Source: Paenibacillus ginsengarvi
Lineage (GTDB): Bacteria; Bacillota; Bacilli; Paenibacillales; NBRC-103111
Direction of reading: 5' to 3'
Assembly: GCF_003626695.1 (NCBI RefSeq)
Contig: NZ_RBAH01000001.1
Coordinates: 124,001-188,000, forward strand
Length of the DNA: 64,000 bases
Below, one piece after another: positions 28,787 through 37,881 of this stretch. How positions within the stretch are numbered: position 1 is the stretch's first letter; the number at the start of each line of letters is the position of its first letter. Both the position numbers and the translations under genes were made by a program. The notes beneath the pieces were generated by a model, which was given only the letters and a program-made list of their open reading frames with translations, was not told the DNA's origin and searched no databases.

Positions 28787-29095
28787 TCATGCTCCACCGT
28801 CCCCTTCCGCTTTTGCCCGAGAGTCGGTCCGGTACACAAAGCTTAATATTTCCGCAACGAGCTGGTACAGCTCCGGCGGAATTTCCTGCTTCAAGTCCAG
28901 CTTGGACAACACCTCGACCAGCGAGGGGTCTTCCTGCAAGGTGACGCCGTGCTCCTTGGCTTTACGGATGATCGTATCGGCCACATGGCCTTTCCCTTTG
29001 GCTACGACCATCGGGGAAACGTTTTTATCGGGCGCATACCGCAGTGCGACCGCCCGCTTCATCGCCATCTTCTCGTTCTCCGGCGTTTGGCTCAT
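28787..29095 (-). CDS. ylqH: FlhB-like cytoplasmic domain protein (YlqH)
   Basis: A 102-residue protein resembling the cytoplasmic C-terminal domain of the export-switch protein FlhB without its membrane part. It contains AVALRYAPDKNVSPMVVAKG near 16-35 and ADTIIRKAKEHGVTLQEDPS near 39-58, ending with ILSFVYRTDSRA. FlhB autocleaves in NPTH; no such motif is seen, as usual for the YlqH type. The start overlaps the ylqG stop as ATGA. In B. subtilis ylqG-ylqH lie between rnhB and sucC, matching this position. A role in export is unproven. Confidence 0.85.
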   Translation of the reverse strand: MSQTPENEKMAMKRAVALRYAPDKNVSPMVVAKGKGHVADTIIRKAKEHGVTLQEDPSLVEVLSKLDLKQEIPPELYQLVAEILSFVYRTDSRAKAEGDGGA

Positions 29096-31158
29096 ACTCG
29101 CATATCCACGCCTTTGTAAGACTTCACCCGGTAAGCCGCCGCAGACGGCGATTGCACCGGAAGTTCGGCACCGCCTGCCGCTTCTCCCCGCCCCGCCGAA
29201 GATAGCGACTGGGGATAGGGACTGCATTTCAGCACCGCGCACTCGTAGCCGTTTTGGCGCAGCCCTTCCTCAATTTCTTCGCGGTATGCTTCCAGCAGTC
29301 CGGCAAGAACCGGCATATCGTTGTGTACTTGCAGATGCACCTTCCTGTCGTACACCTGCACATCCACAAGCGTCAGGCCAAGTGTCTGCATATTCAGATC
29401 GAACAACAGCCGGCAATTGCTCGCATCAAGCTCTCCGCGGCTGCCTTTGCGCGTTTGAACGTGTACGGCCGCCGTCTGCTCCACCCCGTCCTGCCGCACC
29501 GGGAGCATCAAAGTGAGGTGCGTCAACGCCGCGCCGCGATCCGGGGACAGCAGAAGCTGCTGCCCGGTAATTTGCTGCAGCGCCTGCTGAGCGCTTTCCC
29601 GCAGCGTACTCGGCATCGCATCGGAGCCGCTAATTTGCAGCAGTACGCTTTTTAAGCTGTCGGCCGCCGCATGACGCAGCACATCGCTAGGAGACACCGG
29701 CTGTTCCGGTACCGCTGCACCGGCTGCAAGCAGCATTGAAGCGGATTCCGGCCCCGCCGTCGGGTGAGCCCGATGCTCGGCTCTCATAATCGCGCGCGAT
29801 AGCTGATGTTCATTGTCCATTCCGACCGCTTTAAATAGCCGGGAAATCCAGTTATCTTCGCCTTTCGCCTGCATCCTCGGCGCCGCTGTGTGTTCCTGGG
29901 GCTCCGCTTGCTTCGGAGGCTGTCTCTGAGCGTCAGCAGGCTCGTTCGTTTCCGCTGCCTTATCCGCTTGACCTGTTGCTTGCAGAGGGCTGCCTCCGGC
30001 CTCTGGAGCCGCCTTGCCGAGCGGCACTTGCCCCTCTTGGCGGCCTACGTTCCCTACAGTTCGCTCCGCTTCCCCGCGTCCGCCGCCGGCTTCGGGCCTG
30101 AAGCCCGAAGGAGCCGATCGCTCCTCCGCCTGCTCGCTCGTCCGGCTTGCCGCATTCGCTCCCGCTTGCTCTGCCGCGGGCCTCTCTTGCCCTGGCGCCG
30201 CACGGTCCGACCGGACAGCAGCCTGAGGCTGCGTGTCTCCGGACTCTTCAGCGGCGGGTGCGGTCTGCATAGCCGCCCCATCGGCGGCTCTCGTCGCGAG
30301 CACAGAAGCTTTGCTCCCTTCGGTAGGGGAAGCCGCTGCCTGTTTACCAGAGACGCTCCCAGCGTCGACAGGACGTTCTGCGGGCGTTTTATCAAAGATG
30401 GTCCCTTTGGCCGCCTGATCGTTCTCGCCAGCGACAACCTGCTGTCCGTTACCTGCTTTCACCGCCTGCTCCGTCTGTCCGCGAACCGCCTCGATCGCCT
30501 GCTCCAGCTTCGTCAGCAGTTGCTGAGCTTCATCTGCCGCAGGGCCGGGCGGCAGAGCCATCGTTTGGAGCGTTTGCCGGGCTAATTGCTGCAAGCCGTT
30601 CAGCTTCTCGCCCAGAGGCTGCCCGAACATCGCTTCGCGCAAACTCTGCACCGATTCCCGGGTGACAGGCAGATTGCGCTTGCTCGCCACAATCGCCGCT
30701 TCCAGCCACTGCTCGGACGGCACGCCAGCAGGCGCCTGCTCGGCGATAGCCGCAAAGTTTTGCAGCACCGCTTTCGTCAGCGGGATCTCCGCCTGCTGGA
30801 GCTGCTTGGCGAGCTGCCTTAGCGACGGGCTGTCTTTCATACCAAAGCTCTGCAGCATATTCGCAATCGAATCTTCGCCGAGAAACGCCGCCGCCACATC
30901 AACCGCCTTCAAAATCGTCAAACTGCCCGTCGACTCCGGCTGTACTTGAAAATGCGCGACCTGCCCCTGCTGCAAAGAAGTCTCCAGCTTCGCTCTCAGA
31001 TGAACGCCGCCAATATTAACGATCGCGTCCTGCTCGCCCAAAAGCTGAAGCACCATCCCTTTTACGACTTGTCCGGCTTTCAGCTCGACCGTTTTCGCTT
31101 CCGCCGGCTGCAGCTCGCCGAGCAGGCTCCGCATCATTTGACTGATTTGCATGCTCAT
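29092..31158 (-). CDS. ylqG: YlqG: FliK-like Ala/Gln-rich protein
   Basis: A 688-residue protein with an N-terminal domain (AKTVELKAGQVVKGMVLQLL, DAIVNIGGVHLRAKL near 20-55), a very long Ala/Glu/Gln/Arg/Pro-rich low-complexity middle (about 225-430) and a C-terminal FliK-like hook-length domain (LTLMLPVRQDGVEQ, LLFDLNMQTLGLTLVDVQVY, KVHLQVHNDMPVLAGLLEAY). It is longer than B. subtilis YlqG because of the low-complexity part. Partner gene is the FlhB-like ylqH, which recalls the FliK-FlhB pair of flagellar export. Function not established. Confidence 0.8.
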   Translation of the reverse strand: MSMQISQMMRSLLGELQPAEAKTVELKAGQVVKGMVLQLLGEQDAIVNIGGVHLRAKLETSLQQGQVAHFQVQPESTGSLTILKAVDVAAAFLGEDSIANMLQSFGMKDSPSLRQLAKQLQQAEIPLTKAVLQNFAAIAEQAPAGVPSEQWLEAAIVASKRNLPVTRESVQSLREAMFGQPLGEKLNGLQQLARQTLQTMALPPGPAADEAQQLLTKLEQAIEAVRGQTEQAVKAGNGQQVVAGENDQAAKGTIFDKTPAERPVDAGSVSGKQAAASPTEGSKASVLATRAADGAAMQTAPAAEESGDTQPQAAVRSDRAAPGQERPAAEQAGANAASRTSEQAEERSAPSGFRPEAGGGRGEAERTVGNVGRQEGQVPLGKAAPEAGGSPLQATGQADKAAETNEPADAQRQPPKQAEPQEHTAAPRMQAKGEDNWISRLFKAVGMDNEHQLSRAIMRAEHRAHPTAGPESASMLLAAGAAVPEQPVSPSDVLRHAAADSLKSVLLQISGSDAMPSTLRESAQQALQQITGQQLLLSPDRGAALTHLTLMLPVRQDGVEQTAAVHVQTRKGSRGELDASNCRLLFDLNMQTLGLTLVDVQVYDRKVHLQVHNDMPVLAGLLEAYREEIEEGLRQNGYECAVLKCSPYPQSLSSAGRGEAAGGAELPVQSPSAAAYRVKSYKGVDMRV

Positions 31159-31264
31159 CGTTACCGCTCCCTCGCGCCCGGATTTCTACTATGTATATCG
31201 GCAGCCGCCGCGGTATTTTGCAGCGAAATCCGTTATTCCGCCATGAACCGGCCCGACAAGCCGT

Positions 31265-31909
31265 TTAAAACAGCTCCATCTGCTCGTTCAATATGCCTTT
31301 CAGAAACGTTTTCCGGTGCATCGGGCTAGGGCCATACTGCATAATCGCTTCTCTATGTACTTTGGTCGCATAACCTTTGTGGGAGGCGATTCCGTATTCG
31401 GGATAATCGAGATTCCACCCCAGGCACAACCTGTCTCTCGTCACCTTGGCGATGATGGAAGCCGCCGCGATCGATTGGCTCAGCGCATCCCCGTGAATAA
31501 CGGCTAGCTGACGAATCGGGCTGTCCACCTTTTCGGCATCAACCAGTAAATAATCCGGCGTCACCATCTCTGCGAGCTGCTCCAGCGCCTGCTTCATCGC
31601 CAGTCTGGCCGCCTGCTTAATATTGATCGCGTCGACCGTAGCCGCATCAACCTTGCCGATTCCGATGCCGAGCGCGTTCTCGCGGATGACCTCATACAGC
31701 TCCTCGCGCTTTTTCTCGCTCAGCTTCTTCGAATCGTCAATTCCTTCGATGACGACCCCTGCCGGAAGCACGACAGCCGCCGCCACCACATCGCCGAACA
31801 AACAACCTCGGCCTACCTCATCGATTCCGGCGATACATTGCACGCCGCTGTTCCATAATTCCCGTTCGTACTGTAACAACTCCATCATTTCCCCCATGAT
31901 CGGTTTCAT
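31265..31909 (-). CDS. rnhB: Ribonuclease HII
   Basis: RNase HII removes ribonucleotides from DNA. The 214-residue protein has the DE of AGIDEVGRG near 24-32, the IDDSKKLSEKKREELYEVI region near 56, DALSQSIAAASIIAKVTRD near 147 and DYPEYGIASHKGYATKVH near 175, giving the DEDD active site. The usual GRGPLAGPVV is GRGCLFGDVV here, a variation at non-catalytic positions. Start codon is uncertain among several Met near the N-terminus (31909, 31894, 31885, 31882). Confidence 0.96.
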   Translation of the reverse strand: MKPIMGEMMELLQYERELWNSGVQCIAGIDEVGRGCLFGDVVAAAVVLPAGVVIEGIDDSKKLSEKKREELYEVIRENALGIGIGKVDAATVDAINIKQAARLAMKQALEQLAEMVTPDYLLVDAEKVDSPIRQLAVIHGDALSQSIAAASIIAKVTRDRLCLGWNLDYPEYGIASHKGYATKVHREAIMQYGPSPMHRKTFLKGILNEQMELF

Positions 31910-32001
31910 TCCTCCATTGTACCGGGATTGCGGCCGTTAGGGAAGATCGTTTCCTGCTGGTGGCATTTTCCTAATCTGTTCAACATAAAGCGCGAACAAC
32001 G

Positions 32002-32047
32002 AAAAAAGCACCCTGCGGGCCGGCTTTTCAGCCGTCCGTGAGTGCTT
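32002..32047 (-). terminator. Terminator overlapping the rbgA stop codon
   Basis: AAGCAC (minus strand, within the last rbgA codons) pairs with GTGCTT, with an inner GGCTGAAAAGCC hairpin, followed by TTTTTT. The upstream arm includes coding sequence and the rbgA stop. Confidence 0.82.
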
Positions 32048-32927
32048 CCTCCTTCGAGCGGCCATCCGGCCTCTCCAAACTGATCCGTCCCAGCTTGCCT
32101 CCGCGCAAATCGCGCAGCACGACCATCGAGGCTTTCTCCAAATTGACGGAGCCGCCGCTCTGCAAGCAGCCGCGCTTGCGCCCGATCGCCTCCATAACGC
32201 CTACGATCTCGTCCGCCTCCGCCCCTGCCCCAGGAACGTCCGTCAACTCGTAGCGCTCCTTGAGGTTAGCCGGATAAGCTTCGCTTATAAAGCGCAAAGC
32301 GTGGAACGCCACATCCTCCACGTGCAAAATTTGATCGCTGATCGATCCGATCGCCGCCAGCCGATAGCCGACGACCTCATCCTCGAACTTCGGCCACAAG
32401 ATCCCCGGCGTGTCGAGCAGCTCCAAATCTCCGCCCGCCTTGATCCACTGCTGCCCTTTCGTTACGCCCGGTTTATCGCCGGTCGCCGCGATATGCTTGC
32501 CGGCGAGACGATTGATCAGCGTCGACTTGCCTACATTCGGAATGCCCACGATCAAAGCTCGGACGGCTCTCGGATTCATCCCTTTGCGCAGCTGCGCCTC
32601 GATTTTGTCGCGCAGCGCATGTTTGGCCTTCTCCGGTATGGAGCGGACCCCTTCCCCTGTGACGGCGTCGATCGGAAGCGCCTCGATTCCGAGCTTCCCG
32701 AAGTAGGCGATCCAGTCGCGCGTGATGCCCGGGTCTGCCAAGTCGGCTTTATTCAGCAGGACGAGACGCGGCTTGTTCATCATAATGTCGTCGATCATCG
32801 GGTTTCGGCTCGATAATGGCACGCGGGCGTCCAGCAGCTCGATGGCAATGTCGATGAGCTTGAGCTTTTCCTGAATCTGCCGTCTGGCTCTGGTCATATG
32901 ACCGGGAAACCATTGAATCGTCGTCAT
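32028..32927 (-). CDS. rbgA: Ribosome biogenesis GTPase RbgA (YlqF)
   Basis: RbgA is an essential GTPase for late 50S assembly in Bacillus. The 299-residue protein has the circularly permuted GTPase order: N-terminal [19 protein letters not shown], then G4 NKAD at 59-62, then G1 GIPNVGKST at 128-136, and DTPGILWPK (G3) near 170. The C-terminal RNA-binding domain follows. The ATG start and position between lepB and rnhB match B. subtilis. Confidence 0.97.
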   Translation of the reverse strand: MTTIQWFPGHMTRARRQIQEKLKLIDIAIELLDARVPLSSRNPMIDDIMMNKPRLVLLNKADLADPGITRDWIAYFGKLGIEALPIDAVTGEGVRSIPEKAKHALRDKIEAQLRKGMNPRAVRALIVGIPNVGKSTLINRLAGKHIAATGDKPGVTKGQQWIKAGGDLELLDTPGILWPKFEDEVVGYRLAAIGSISDQILHVEDVAFHALRFISEAYPANLKERYELTDVPGAGAEADEIVGVMEAIGRKRGCLQSGGSVNLEKASMVVLRDLRGGKLGRISLERPDGRSKEEALTDG

Positions 32928-32973
32928 GCGTTACCTCCCGGTGTCGTATTCGTTTAGGTTTCGAAAAGCGCCT

Positions 32974-33624
32974 TTATCTGTGAATCCACTGCATGTCAGC
33001 GATCGGCCAAAATACGATTTCGGCGCGTCCGACGACCTTCTCCGTCGGTACCGGTCCGATCATCCGGCTGTCCGTACTGTCGGAACGGTTGTCACCCAGG
33101 ACGAAAACGGTGCCTTCCGGCACTTTCGACTCCGGCCAGTTCAAATTGTTATACGATTTGCCCGCCTTTTTGGCCTGTTCGACCACCTCGTGCAAATACG
33201 GCTCGTCCAGCGGTTCTCCATTAATATATACCGTATCGCCTTGAACCTTCACGGTCTCCCCGGGCAAAGCGATAATGCGTTTGATAAAGTCTTTGTTTTC
33301 GGTCGCATGGAACACGACGACCTCGCCGCGCTTCGGCTCCCGGAAATCGTACAGCAGCTTGTTGACGATCAGCCTTTCTCCCGTATGGAAGTTCGGCTTC
33401 ATCGAAGGCCCGTCCACTATGTAAGACCCGAACAGGAAATAGCGGATCAGGAACGCGAGGCCAAAGGCGATCAGCAGCGCTTTCAGCCATTCCCACGCTT
33501 CATTTTTCGTTTTCAAGACGGCGGCCTGCGGCTCCGGACGGTCTCCGGACTTCCCGGCATCCGCATCGGGAGAAGGATTGTTAGCCGGTTCGTCGTCTTC
33601 TCGTTTCAAATCGCTATCGCTCAT
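32974..33624 (-). CDS. lepB: Signal peptidase I
   Basis: The enzyme cleaves signal peptides from secreted proteins. From the ATG at 33624, after GAGGGAG, it has 216 residues: a long charged and Pro-rich cytoplasmic tail (1-40), one transmembrane helix (about 46-65) and the catalytic domain with Ser74 in DGPSMKP and Lys115 in FIKRIIALPGE, the Ser-Lys dyad, and GDNRSDSTDSR near 170. A frame extends 13 codons upstream without an SD. Its place next to rplS and rbgA resembles the common Bacillales arrangement. Confidence 0.95.
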   Translation of the reverse strand: MSDSDLKREDDEPANNPSPDADAGKSGDRPEPQAAVLKTKNEAWEWLKALLIAFGLAFLIRYFLFGSYIVDGPSMKPNFHTGERLIVNKLLYDFREPKRGEVVVFHATENKDFIKRIIALPGETVKVQGDTVYINGEPLDEPYLHEVVEQAKKAGKSYNNLNWPESKVPEGTVFVLGDNRSDSTDSRMIGPVPTEKVVGRAEIVFWPIADMQWIHR

Positions 33625-33781
33625 AACATCTCCCTCACTTTTCCGGACTTTCGTGGCGAACACATGCCGCTCCTCCGGGCAAGGTCCGTTCGCTGTAGCG
33701 CTTTATCTTTATGGGTTAAACGAATTAGTCTTTAACAATAAACGAAAAGGGACTTGCTGGTGACAAGCCCCTTTTTCCGAA

Positions 33782-34123
33782 TTAACGGATTTCTTTAATT
33801 CTGGCTGCTTTACCGCGAAGACCACGCAAGTAGTACAGTTTCGCGCGGCGAACTTTACCGCGGCGAGCTACTTCGATCTTCTCGAGCTTTGGCGAGTGCA
33901 GCGGGAATGTTCTTTCCACGCCTACGCCGTAAGATACTTTGCGAACCGTAAACGTTTCGCTGATGCCGCCGCCACGACGTTTGATTACAACGCCCTCAAA
34001 CAGCTGAACCCGCTCGCGCGATCCCTCGATAACTTTTACGTGTACCTTGAGGGTGTCGCCCGGACGGAAGCTCGGCAAATCTTTACGAAGCTGTTCTTGT
34101 GAAATTTCACGTACGAGATTCAT
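33782..34123 (-). CDS. rplS: 50S ribosomal protein L19
   Basis: L19 is at the 30S-50S interface. The 113-residue protein starts [19 protein letters not shown] and contains [40 protein letters not shown] and [20 protein letters not shown], all typical. A strong SD (AAGGAGG) precedes the ATG. A structured leader lies upstream. Confidence 0.98.
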   Translation of the reverse strand: MNLVREISQEQLRKDLPSFRPGDTLKVHVKVIEGSRERVQLFEGVVIKRRGGGISETFTVRKVSYGVGVERTFPLHSPKLEKIEVARRGKVRRAKLYYLRGLRGKAARIKEIR

Positions 34124-34149
34124 AGATCTGCTTCCTCCTTCCACTCAGA

Positions 34150-34231
34150 TGTTCGTACTCGCTCGTATAGCTCCTAATGGCTATCGTCATTGCGCGCAGA
34201 GGACCACCGAACTAAAACTACAACAGATGAT
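34150..34231 (-). ncRNA. Putative ribosomal protein L19 leader
   Basis: The 5' UTR of rplS contains a hairpin ATAGC-CATTAGGA-GCTAT near 34169-34186 and a GC-rich segment with TGCGCGCAATGACG upstream of it. Firmicute rplS genes commonly have such a leader (Rfam L19_leader type), thought to serve autogenous control. The assignment rests on position and the hairpin, not on a covariance-model match. Confidence 0.45.
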
Positions 34232-34261
34232 ATTCTAACATAGGCTTGGGTAGAAATGCAA
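34232..34261 (-). promoter_or_regulatory. Promoter of rplS
   Basis: On the minus strand TTGCAT (-35) and an extended -10, TGTTAGAAT, are separated by 18 nt. Transcription would start near 34225, just upstream of the leader hairpin. Confidence 0.6.
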
Positions 34262-34298
34262 GATCTTTCGATTAAATATTTCCAAAGTCTACGTTACA

Positions 34299-35042
34299 TC
34301 AAGAACGGTCCGAAGACTCCTGCTGCCGCTTCAACCATTCCCGTTCCTTCGCGGTCAGCTCGGCATGCTCCAGCAAATCCGGACGCCGCTTCAGCGTACG
34401 CAGCAGCGACTGCTCCCTGCGCCACTTGGCTATATGCTCATGGTGTCCGGACAACAGCACATCGGGAATGCTCCAATCGCGGAACTGGGCCGGGCGCGTA
34501 TACTGCGGATACTCGAGCAAGCCCGTGCTGAATGAATCGGTCACTGCTGATTGCTCATTGCCGAGAACGCCGGGCAGCAGCCGAACGACACTGTCGATGA
34601 CAGCCATCGCCGGCAGCTCGCCGCCCGTCAGCACATAGTCGCCGATCGACAGCTCGTCCGTGATCAGAAACTCGCGAATCCGTTCGTCGTATCCTTCGTA
34701 ATGGCCGCATACGAAAATAAGATGCCGCTCGGCGGACAGCTCTTCCGCCTTGCGCTGCGTGAACGTTTCGCCTTGCGGGCACATCAGAATGACGCGCGGC
34801 ACCTCTTCGCTGCCTTCCGTCAAAGACTCCACCGCGCCGAAAATCGGCTCCGCCTTGAGCACCATACCGCCGCCGCCGCCGAACGGGTAATCGTCGACCG
34901 TATTATGCTTGTTGTTTGCAAAATCGCGAAAGTTGACCGTATTCAGGCTTACGATGCCTTTATCGCGGGCTTTGCCGAGAATGCTCGCGCCGAACACGCC
35001 CTCGAACATGGAAGGAAACAAGGTCAGCACATCGATCCGCAT
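34299..35042 (-). CDS. trmD: tRNA (guanine-N1)-methyltransferase TrmD
   Basis: TrmD methylates G37 in tRNA using SAM and a trefoil-knot fold. The 247-residue protein starts [20 protein letters not shown] and has the knot segments [20 protein letters not shown] near 87 and the [20 protein letters not shown] region near 113, followed by [19 protein letters not shown]. The C-terminus has [20 protein letters not shown]. Its start overlaps the rimM stop by 1 nt. Confidence 0.98.
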   Translation of the reverse strand: MRIDVLTLFPSMFEGVFGASILGKARDKGIVSLNTVNFRDFANNKHNTVDDYPFGGGGGMVLKAEPIFGAVESLTEGSEEVPRVILMCPQGETFTQRKAEELSAERHLIFVCGHYEGYDERIREFLITDELSIGDYVLTGGELPAMAVIDSVVRLLPGVLGNEQSAVTDSFSTGLLEYPQYTRPAQFRDWSIPDVLLSGHHEHIAKWRREQSLLRTLKRRPDLLEHAELTAKEREWLKRQQESSDRS

Positions 35043-35566
35043 CAGTCGATCAAACCTTCCATCAGATGAACGCGGACCCGCTTCGCTTCCACATCCACAT
35101 CCAATACGACGTCGTCGATAACCGGAAGCAGCACCGGCTTGCCCTTCGCCCGTTCCACAACCCAGACATGATTCGCTCCAGGAGCCAATATTTCGCTAAT
35201 GCTGCCAAGCTCCTCGCCTTCATCGGTGACGACCAAACAGCCGATAATCTGGTTGTAATAATACTCACCCTTTTCGAGCGGCTTCCGGTCCTCGTCGGAA
35301 ACTTTAATCAGCCACCCTTTATAAGGCAAAACTTCATTAATATTATCGTACCCTGTTAGTTTGAGAATATATACGTTTTTATGCGATCGGGAGCCTTGCA
35401 CGGACACCCGTTGTTCATTCGCTTCGTTGTTCGGGTCGATCAGTACAAGCCGGCTTCCTTTGCCGAACCGCTCTTCGGGAAAATCCGTCTGCGATACGAC
35501 CTTCAGCTCCCCCCGAATGCCGTGCGTATTGACGATTTTACCGACATTATACAGCTTTCCGCTCAT
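35042..35566 (-). CDS. rimM: 16S rRNA processing protein RimM
   Basis: RimM assists 30S maturation and binds S19. The 174-residue protein has [20 protein letters not shown] near 7-26 and a C-terminal PRC-barrel domain ([20 protein letters not shown] near 102, [20 protein letters not shown] near 145). It is directly coupled to trmD (overlapping stop and start). Confidence 0.97.
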   Translation of the reverse strand: MSGKLYNVGKIVNTHGIRGELKVVSQTDFPEERFGKGSRLVLIDPNNEANEQRVSVQGSRSHKNVYILKLTGYDNINEVLPYKGWLIKVSDEDRKPLEKGEYYYNQIIGCLVVTDEGEELGSISEILAPGANHVWVVERAKGKPVLLPVIDDVVLDVDVEAKRVRVHLMEGLID

Positions 35567-35681
35567 GCGTTCCCTCCATTATCTGGTCTTGATCCGCCGG
35601 CCTTTTTGGCCTGCGGCAGTTGTGGCCTAAGCCTTGGCGGGAACGCTGTCACGAAACCCGCTTCTGCCCGAAATGATCGGG

Positions 35682-35709
35682 AAAAGGGTTAGGTCCGAGA
35701 CCTAACCCT
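35682..35709 (-). terminator. Terminator between khpA and rimM
   Basis: A perfect 11-bp stem AGGGTTAGGTC / GACCTAACCCT with a 3-nt loop, followed by TTTT on the minus strand. It separates rpsP-khpA from rimM-trmD. Confidence 0.85.
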
Positions 35710-35772
35710 GTATCCGCGATTGCGCAGCTTATGATGCGATGCTGCACAATGGGTGCGCGGCCGCGTTCGTCG

Positions 35773-36003
35773 TCACGAGACGATTTCCACGGATACGCGC
35801 TTGTTATGTTTCACGGCCGCCGATGTAACGACAGTGCGCAAAGCTTTGGCGATTCGTCCTTGCTTGCCGATCACTTTGCCCATATCGGACGGATGAACGG
35901 AAAGCCGATAGACGATCTCGTCTTTCTCCTCCACTTCGCTCACGACGACATCTTCCGGATGATCGACCAACGCCTTGGCTAGTACGGTGATCAAATCTCT
36001 CAT
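35773..36003 (-). CDS. khpA: KH-domain RNA-binding protein KhpA (YlqC)
   Basis: KhpA is a small KH protein that partners with KhpB/EloR in RNA binding. The 76-residue protein carries the GxxG loop in IGKQGRIAKALR (45-49). The start was set to MRDLITVL after GGAGGTTGCT. It follows rpsP by 21 nt, the usual rpsP-ylqC pair. The ylqD gene found next in B. subtilis is absent. Confidence 0.95.
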   Translation of the reverse strand: MRDLITVLAKALVDHPEDVVVSEVEEKDEIVYRLSVHPSDMGKVIGKQGRIAKALRTVVTSAAVKHNKRVSVEIVS

Positions 36004-36024
36004 AGCAACCTCCAAATCAACAGA

Positions 36025-36297
36025 TTACTTCTGTTGTCTGATTTGGTGAAACTTGGTCATAATGCCGGCTTTGCTGAACAAGTTGCGAACGGTGTCGGAC
36101 GCTTGCGCGCCGTCTTGAAGCCATTTCAGAGCCTTGTCTTCGTCAAGCGTGACGGAAGCAGGCGTAGTCAGTGGGTTGTACGTGCCGATTTCTTCAATGA
36201 AACGGCCGTCGCGCGGAGAACGGGAATCCGATACAACCACACGGTAAAAAGGAGCTTTATGAGCGCCCATACGTTTCAGACGAATGCGAACTGCCAT
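36025..36297 (-). CDS. rpsP: 30S ribosomal protein S16
   Basis: S16 is an early-assembling 30S protein. The 90-residue protein begins [20 protein letters not shown] and contains [20 protein letters not shown], as expected. It lies between ffh and khpA. Confidence 0.98.
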   Translation of the reverse strand: MAVRIRLKRMGAHKAPFYRVVVSDSRSPRDGRFIEEIGTYNPLTTPASVTLDEDKALKWLQDGAQASDTVRNLFSKAGIMTKFHQIRQQK

Positions 36298-36322
36298 TGT
36301 GTTTTCACCTCCCTTAATAGGT

Positions 36323-36373
36323 CCCCCAAAAGTGAAGACAAGCTTTGCAACTTAATCCTATTACTTTTGGGGG
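36323..36373 (+). repeat. Dispersed 51-nt hairpin repeat, copy D
   Basis: CCCCCAAAAGTGAAG at the left and ATTACTTTTGGGGG at the right form an inverted repeat; the core has AAGCTTTGCAACTTAATCC. It is followed by AGCCCCC, as copy B is. It aligns with the next copy 14 nt away and with those around hslU. Confidence 0.75.
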
Positions 36374-36386
36374 AGCCCCCATTTTG

Positions 36387-36432
36387 CCCCAAAAAGTGGA
36401 GCGAAGCTTCGATGCTTATTACAATTACTTTT
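36387..36432 (+). repeat. Dispersed hairpin repeat, copy E (3' end lost)
   Basis: CCCCAAAAAGTGGAGCGAAG then CTTCGATGCTTATT and ATTACTTTT match the family consensus, but the terminal G run is missing. It lies just before the ffh stop, so copies D and E fill the gap between ffh and rpsP. Confidence 0.7.
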
Positions 36433-36452
36433 CTATGATGATTCTCGAAGGT

Positions 36453-37829
36453 TTAGCCGAACGGGAACTTAAAGCCGCCGCCCTTGCCCATCTTCTTCAA
36501 GTTTTTCATGCCTTTCGGACCGCCGGGACCCATCATCGACGAAAATTGCTTCATCATTTTCCGCATATCGTCGAACTGCTTGATCAGCCGGTTGACATCC
36601 TGAATCGTCGTCCCGCTTCCCGCGGCAATCCGCTTGCGCCGGCTTGCATTGAGCAGCTCCGGTTTCAGCTTCTCTTCCTTCGTCATCGACTTGACGATGG
36701 CGACTACACGTCCCATTTGCTTGTCGTCGACCTTCAAATCTTTCATGCCCTTCATCTTGTTCGCTCCGGGCAGCATATCGAGCAACTGGTCGATCGGACC
36801 CAGCTTCTTCACCTGCTCCATCTGCTCGAGGAAATCCTCGAACGTGAACTCGGCGTTCCGCATTTTGCGCTCCATCTCGGCCGCTTTTTCGGCATCGATG
36901 CTCGACTGCGCCTTCTCGATCAGCGACAGCATGTCGCCCATCCCGAGTATCCGCGAAGCCATCCGTTCCGGATGAAACGGCTCCAGCGAATCGAGCTTTT
37001 CGCCCATCGAAGCGAATTTGATCGAGCAGCCGGTAACCGACTTAACCGATAAAGCCGCGCCGCCGCGAATATCGCCGTCAAGCCTGGACAAAATGATCCC
37101 GGTCAGCTCGAGCTGCGCATGGAAGCTCTCCGCCACGTTGACCGCTTCCTGACCGGTCATCGCATCGATGACGAGCAGCGTCTCGTCAGGATCGACGGCC
37201 TGGACGATCATCTTCAGCTCTTCCATCAGCTCGTCGTCCGTTTGCAGCCGCCCCGCCGTATCGATAATGACATAATCGTTGCCGTTATCCTTGGCGTGCT
37301 GCACGCCGCCCTTCGCAATGTCGACAGGGCTTGTCTTATCGCCAAGCGAGAAGACCGGCACCTTGATCTGCTCGGCGAGCACTTGCAGCTGCTTGATCGC
37401 CGCCGGCCGGTAAATATCGGCTGCGACGAGCAGCGGACGATGGTGCTGCTTCTGCAGCAGCTTGGCGAGCTTACCCGACGCCGTCGTTTTACCAGCGCCC
37501 TGCAAGCCTGCCATCAAGATGATCGTCGGCGGCTTGTTCGATTTGGCCAGCTTGCTCTGCGTGCCGCCCATCAAGGCAGCCAGCTCTTTGTTAACGATAT
37601 CGATGACAACCATGCCCGGCGTGAAGCTTTTCAGCACCTCTTGCCCGATCGCCTTTTCCTTCACCTTGGCAATAAACTCTTTGACGACCTTGAAATTGAC
37701 GTCGGCTTCGAGGAGGGCCAGACGAACCTCGCGCAGCGCCTCGTTTACGTCGTCTTCGGTCAGCTTTCCTTTGCCTCGCAGCTTCGTCAGCACATTTTGC
37801 AGCCGGCCGGTCAATCCTTCAAATGCCAT
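36453..37829 (-). CDS. ffh: Signal recognition particle GTPase Ffh
   Basis: Ffh (SRP54) binds SRP RNA and signal sequences and docks with FtsY. The 458-residue protein has an N domain (MAFEGLTGRLQNVLTKLRGK), G1 GLQGAGKTT at 108-116, DTAGRLQTDDELMEEL near 190, and a Met-rich M domain (MKQFSSMMGPGGPKGMKN) with a Gly/Lys/Phe tail. The ATG at 37829 was chosen over one two codons upstream because of its SD spacing after GGGGG. Confidence 0.98.
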   Translation of the reverse strand: MAFEGLTGRLQNVLTKLRGKGKLTEDDVNEALREVRLALLEADVNFKVVKEFIAKVKEKAIGQEVLKSFTPGMVVIDIVNKELAALMGGTQSKLAKSNKPPTIILMAGLQGAGKTTASGKLAKLLQKQHHRPLLVAADIYRPAAIKQLQVLAEQIKVPVFSLGDKTSPVDIAKGGVQHAKDNGNDYVIIDTAGRLQTDDELMEELKMIVQAVDPDETLLVIDAMTGQEAVNVAESFHAQLELTGIILSRLDGDIRGGAALSVKSVTGCSIKFASMGEKLDSLEPFHPERMASRILGMGDMLSLIEKAQSSIDAEKAAEMERKMRNAEFTFEDFLEQMEQVKKLGPIDQLLDMLPGANKMKGMKDLKVDDKQMGRVVAIVKSMTKEEKLKPELLNASRRKRIAAGSGTTIQDVNRLIKQFDDMRKMMKQFSSMMGPGGPKGMKNLKKMGKGGGFKFPFG

Positions 37830-37881
37830 GGTCATCCCCCCGCATCTTTCGGTGGAGTCGGTAATGCGATTCCATTAACGC

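Noticed and set aside
37840..37880. Possible further copy of the dispersed repeat between ylxM and ffh
   Set aside because: CCCCCGCATCTTTCGGTGGAG resembles the left end, but the right arm and the core do not align, and it overlaps the ffh SD.
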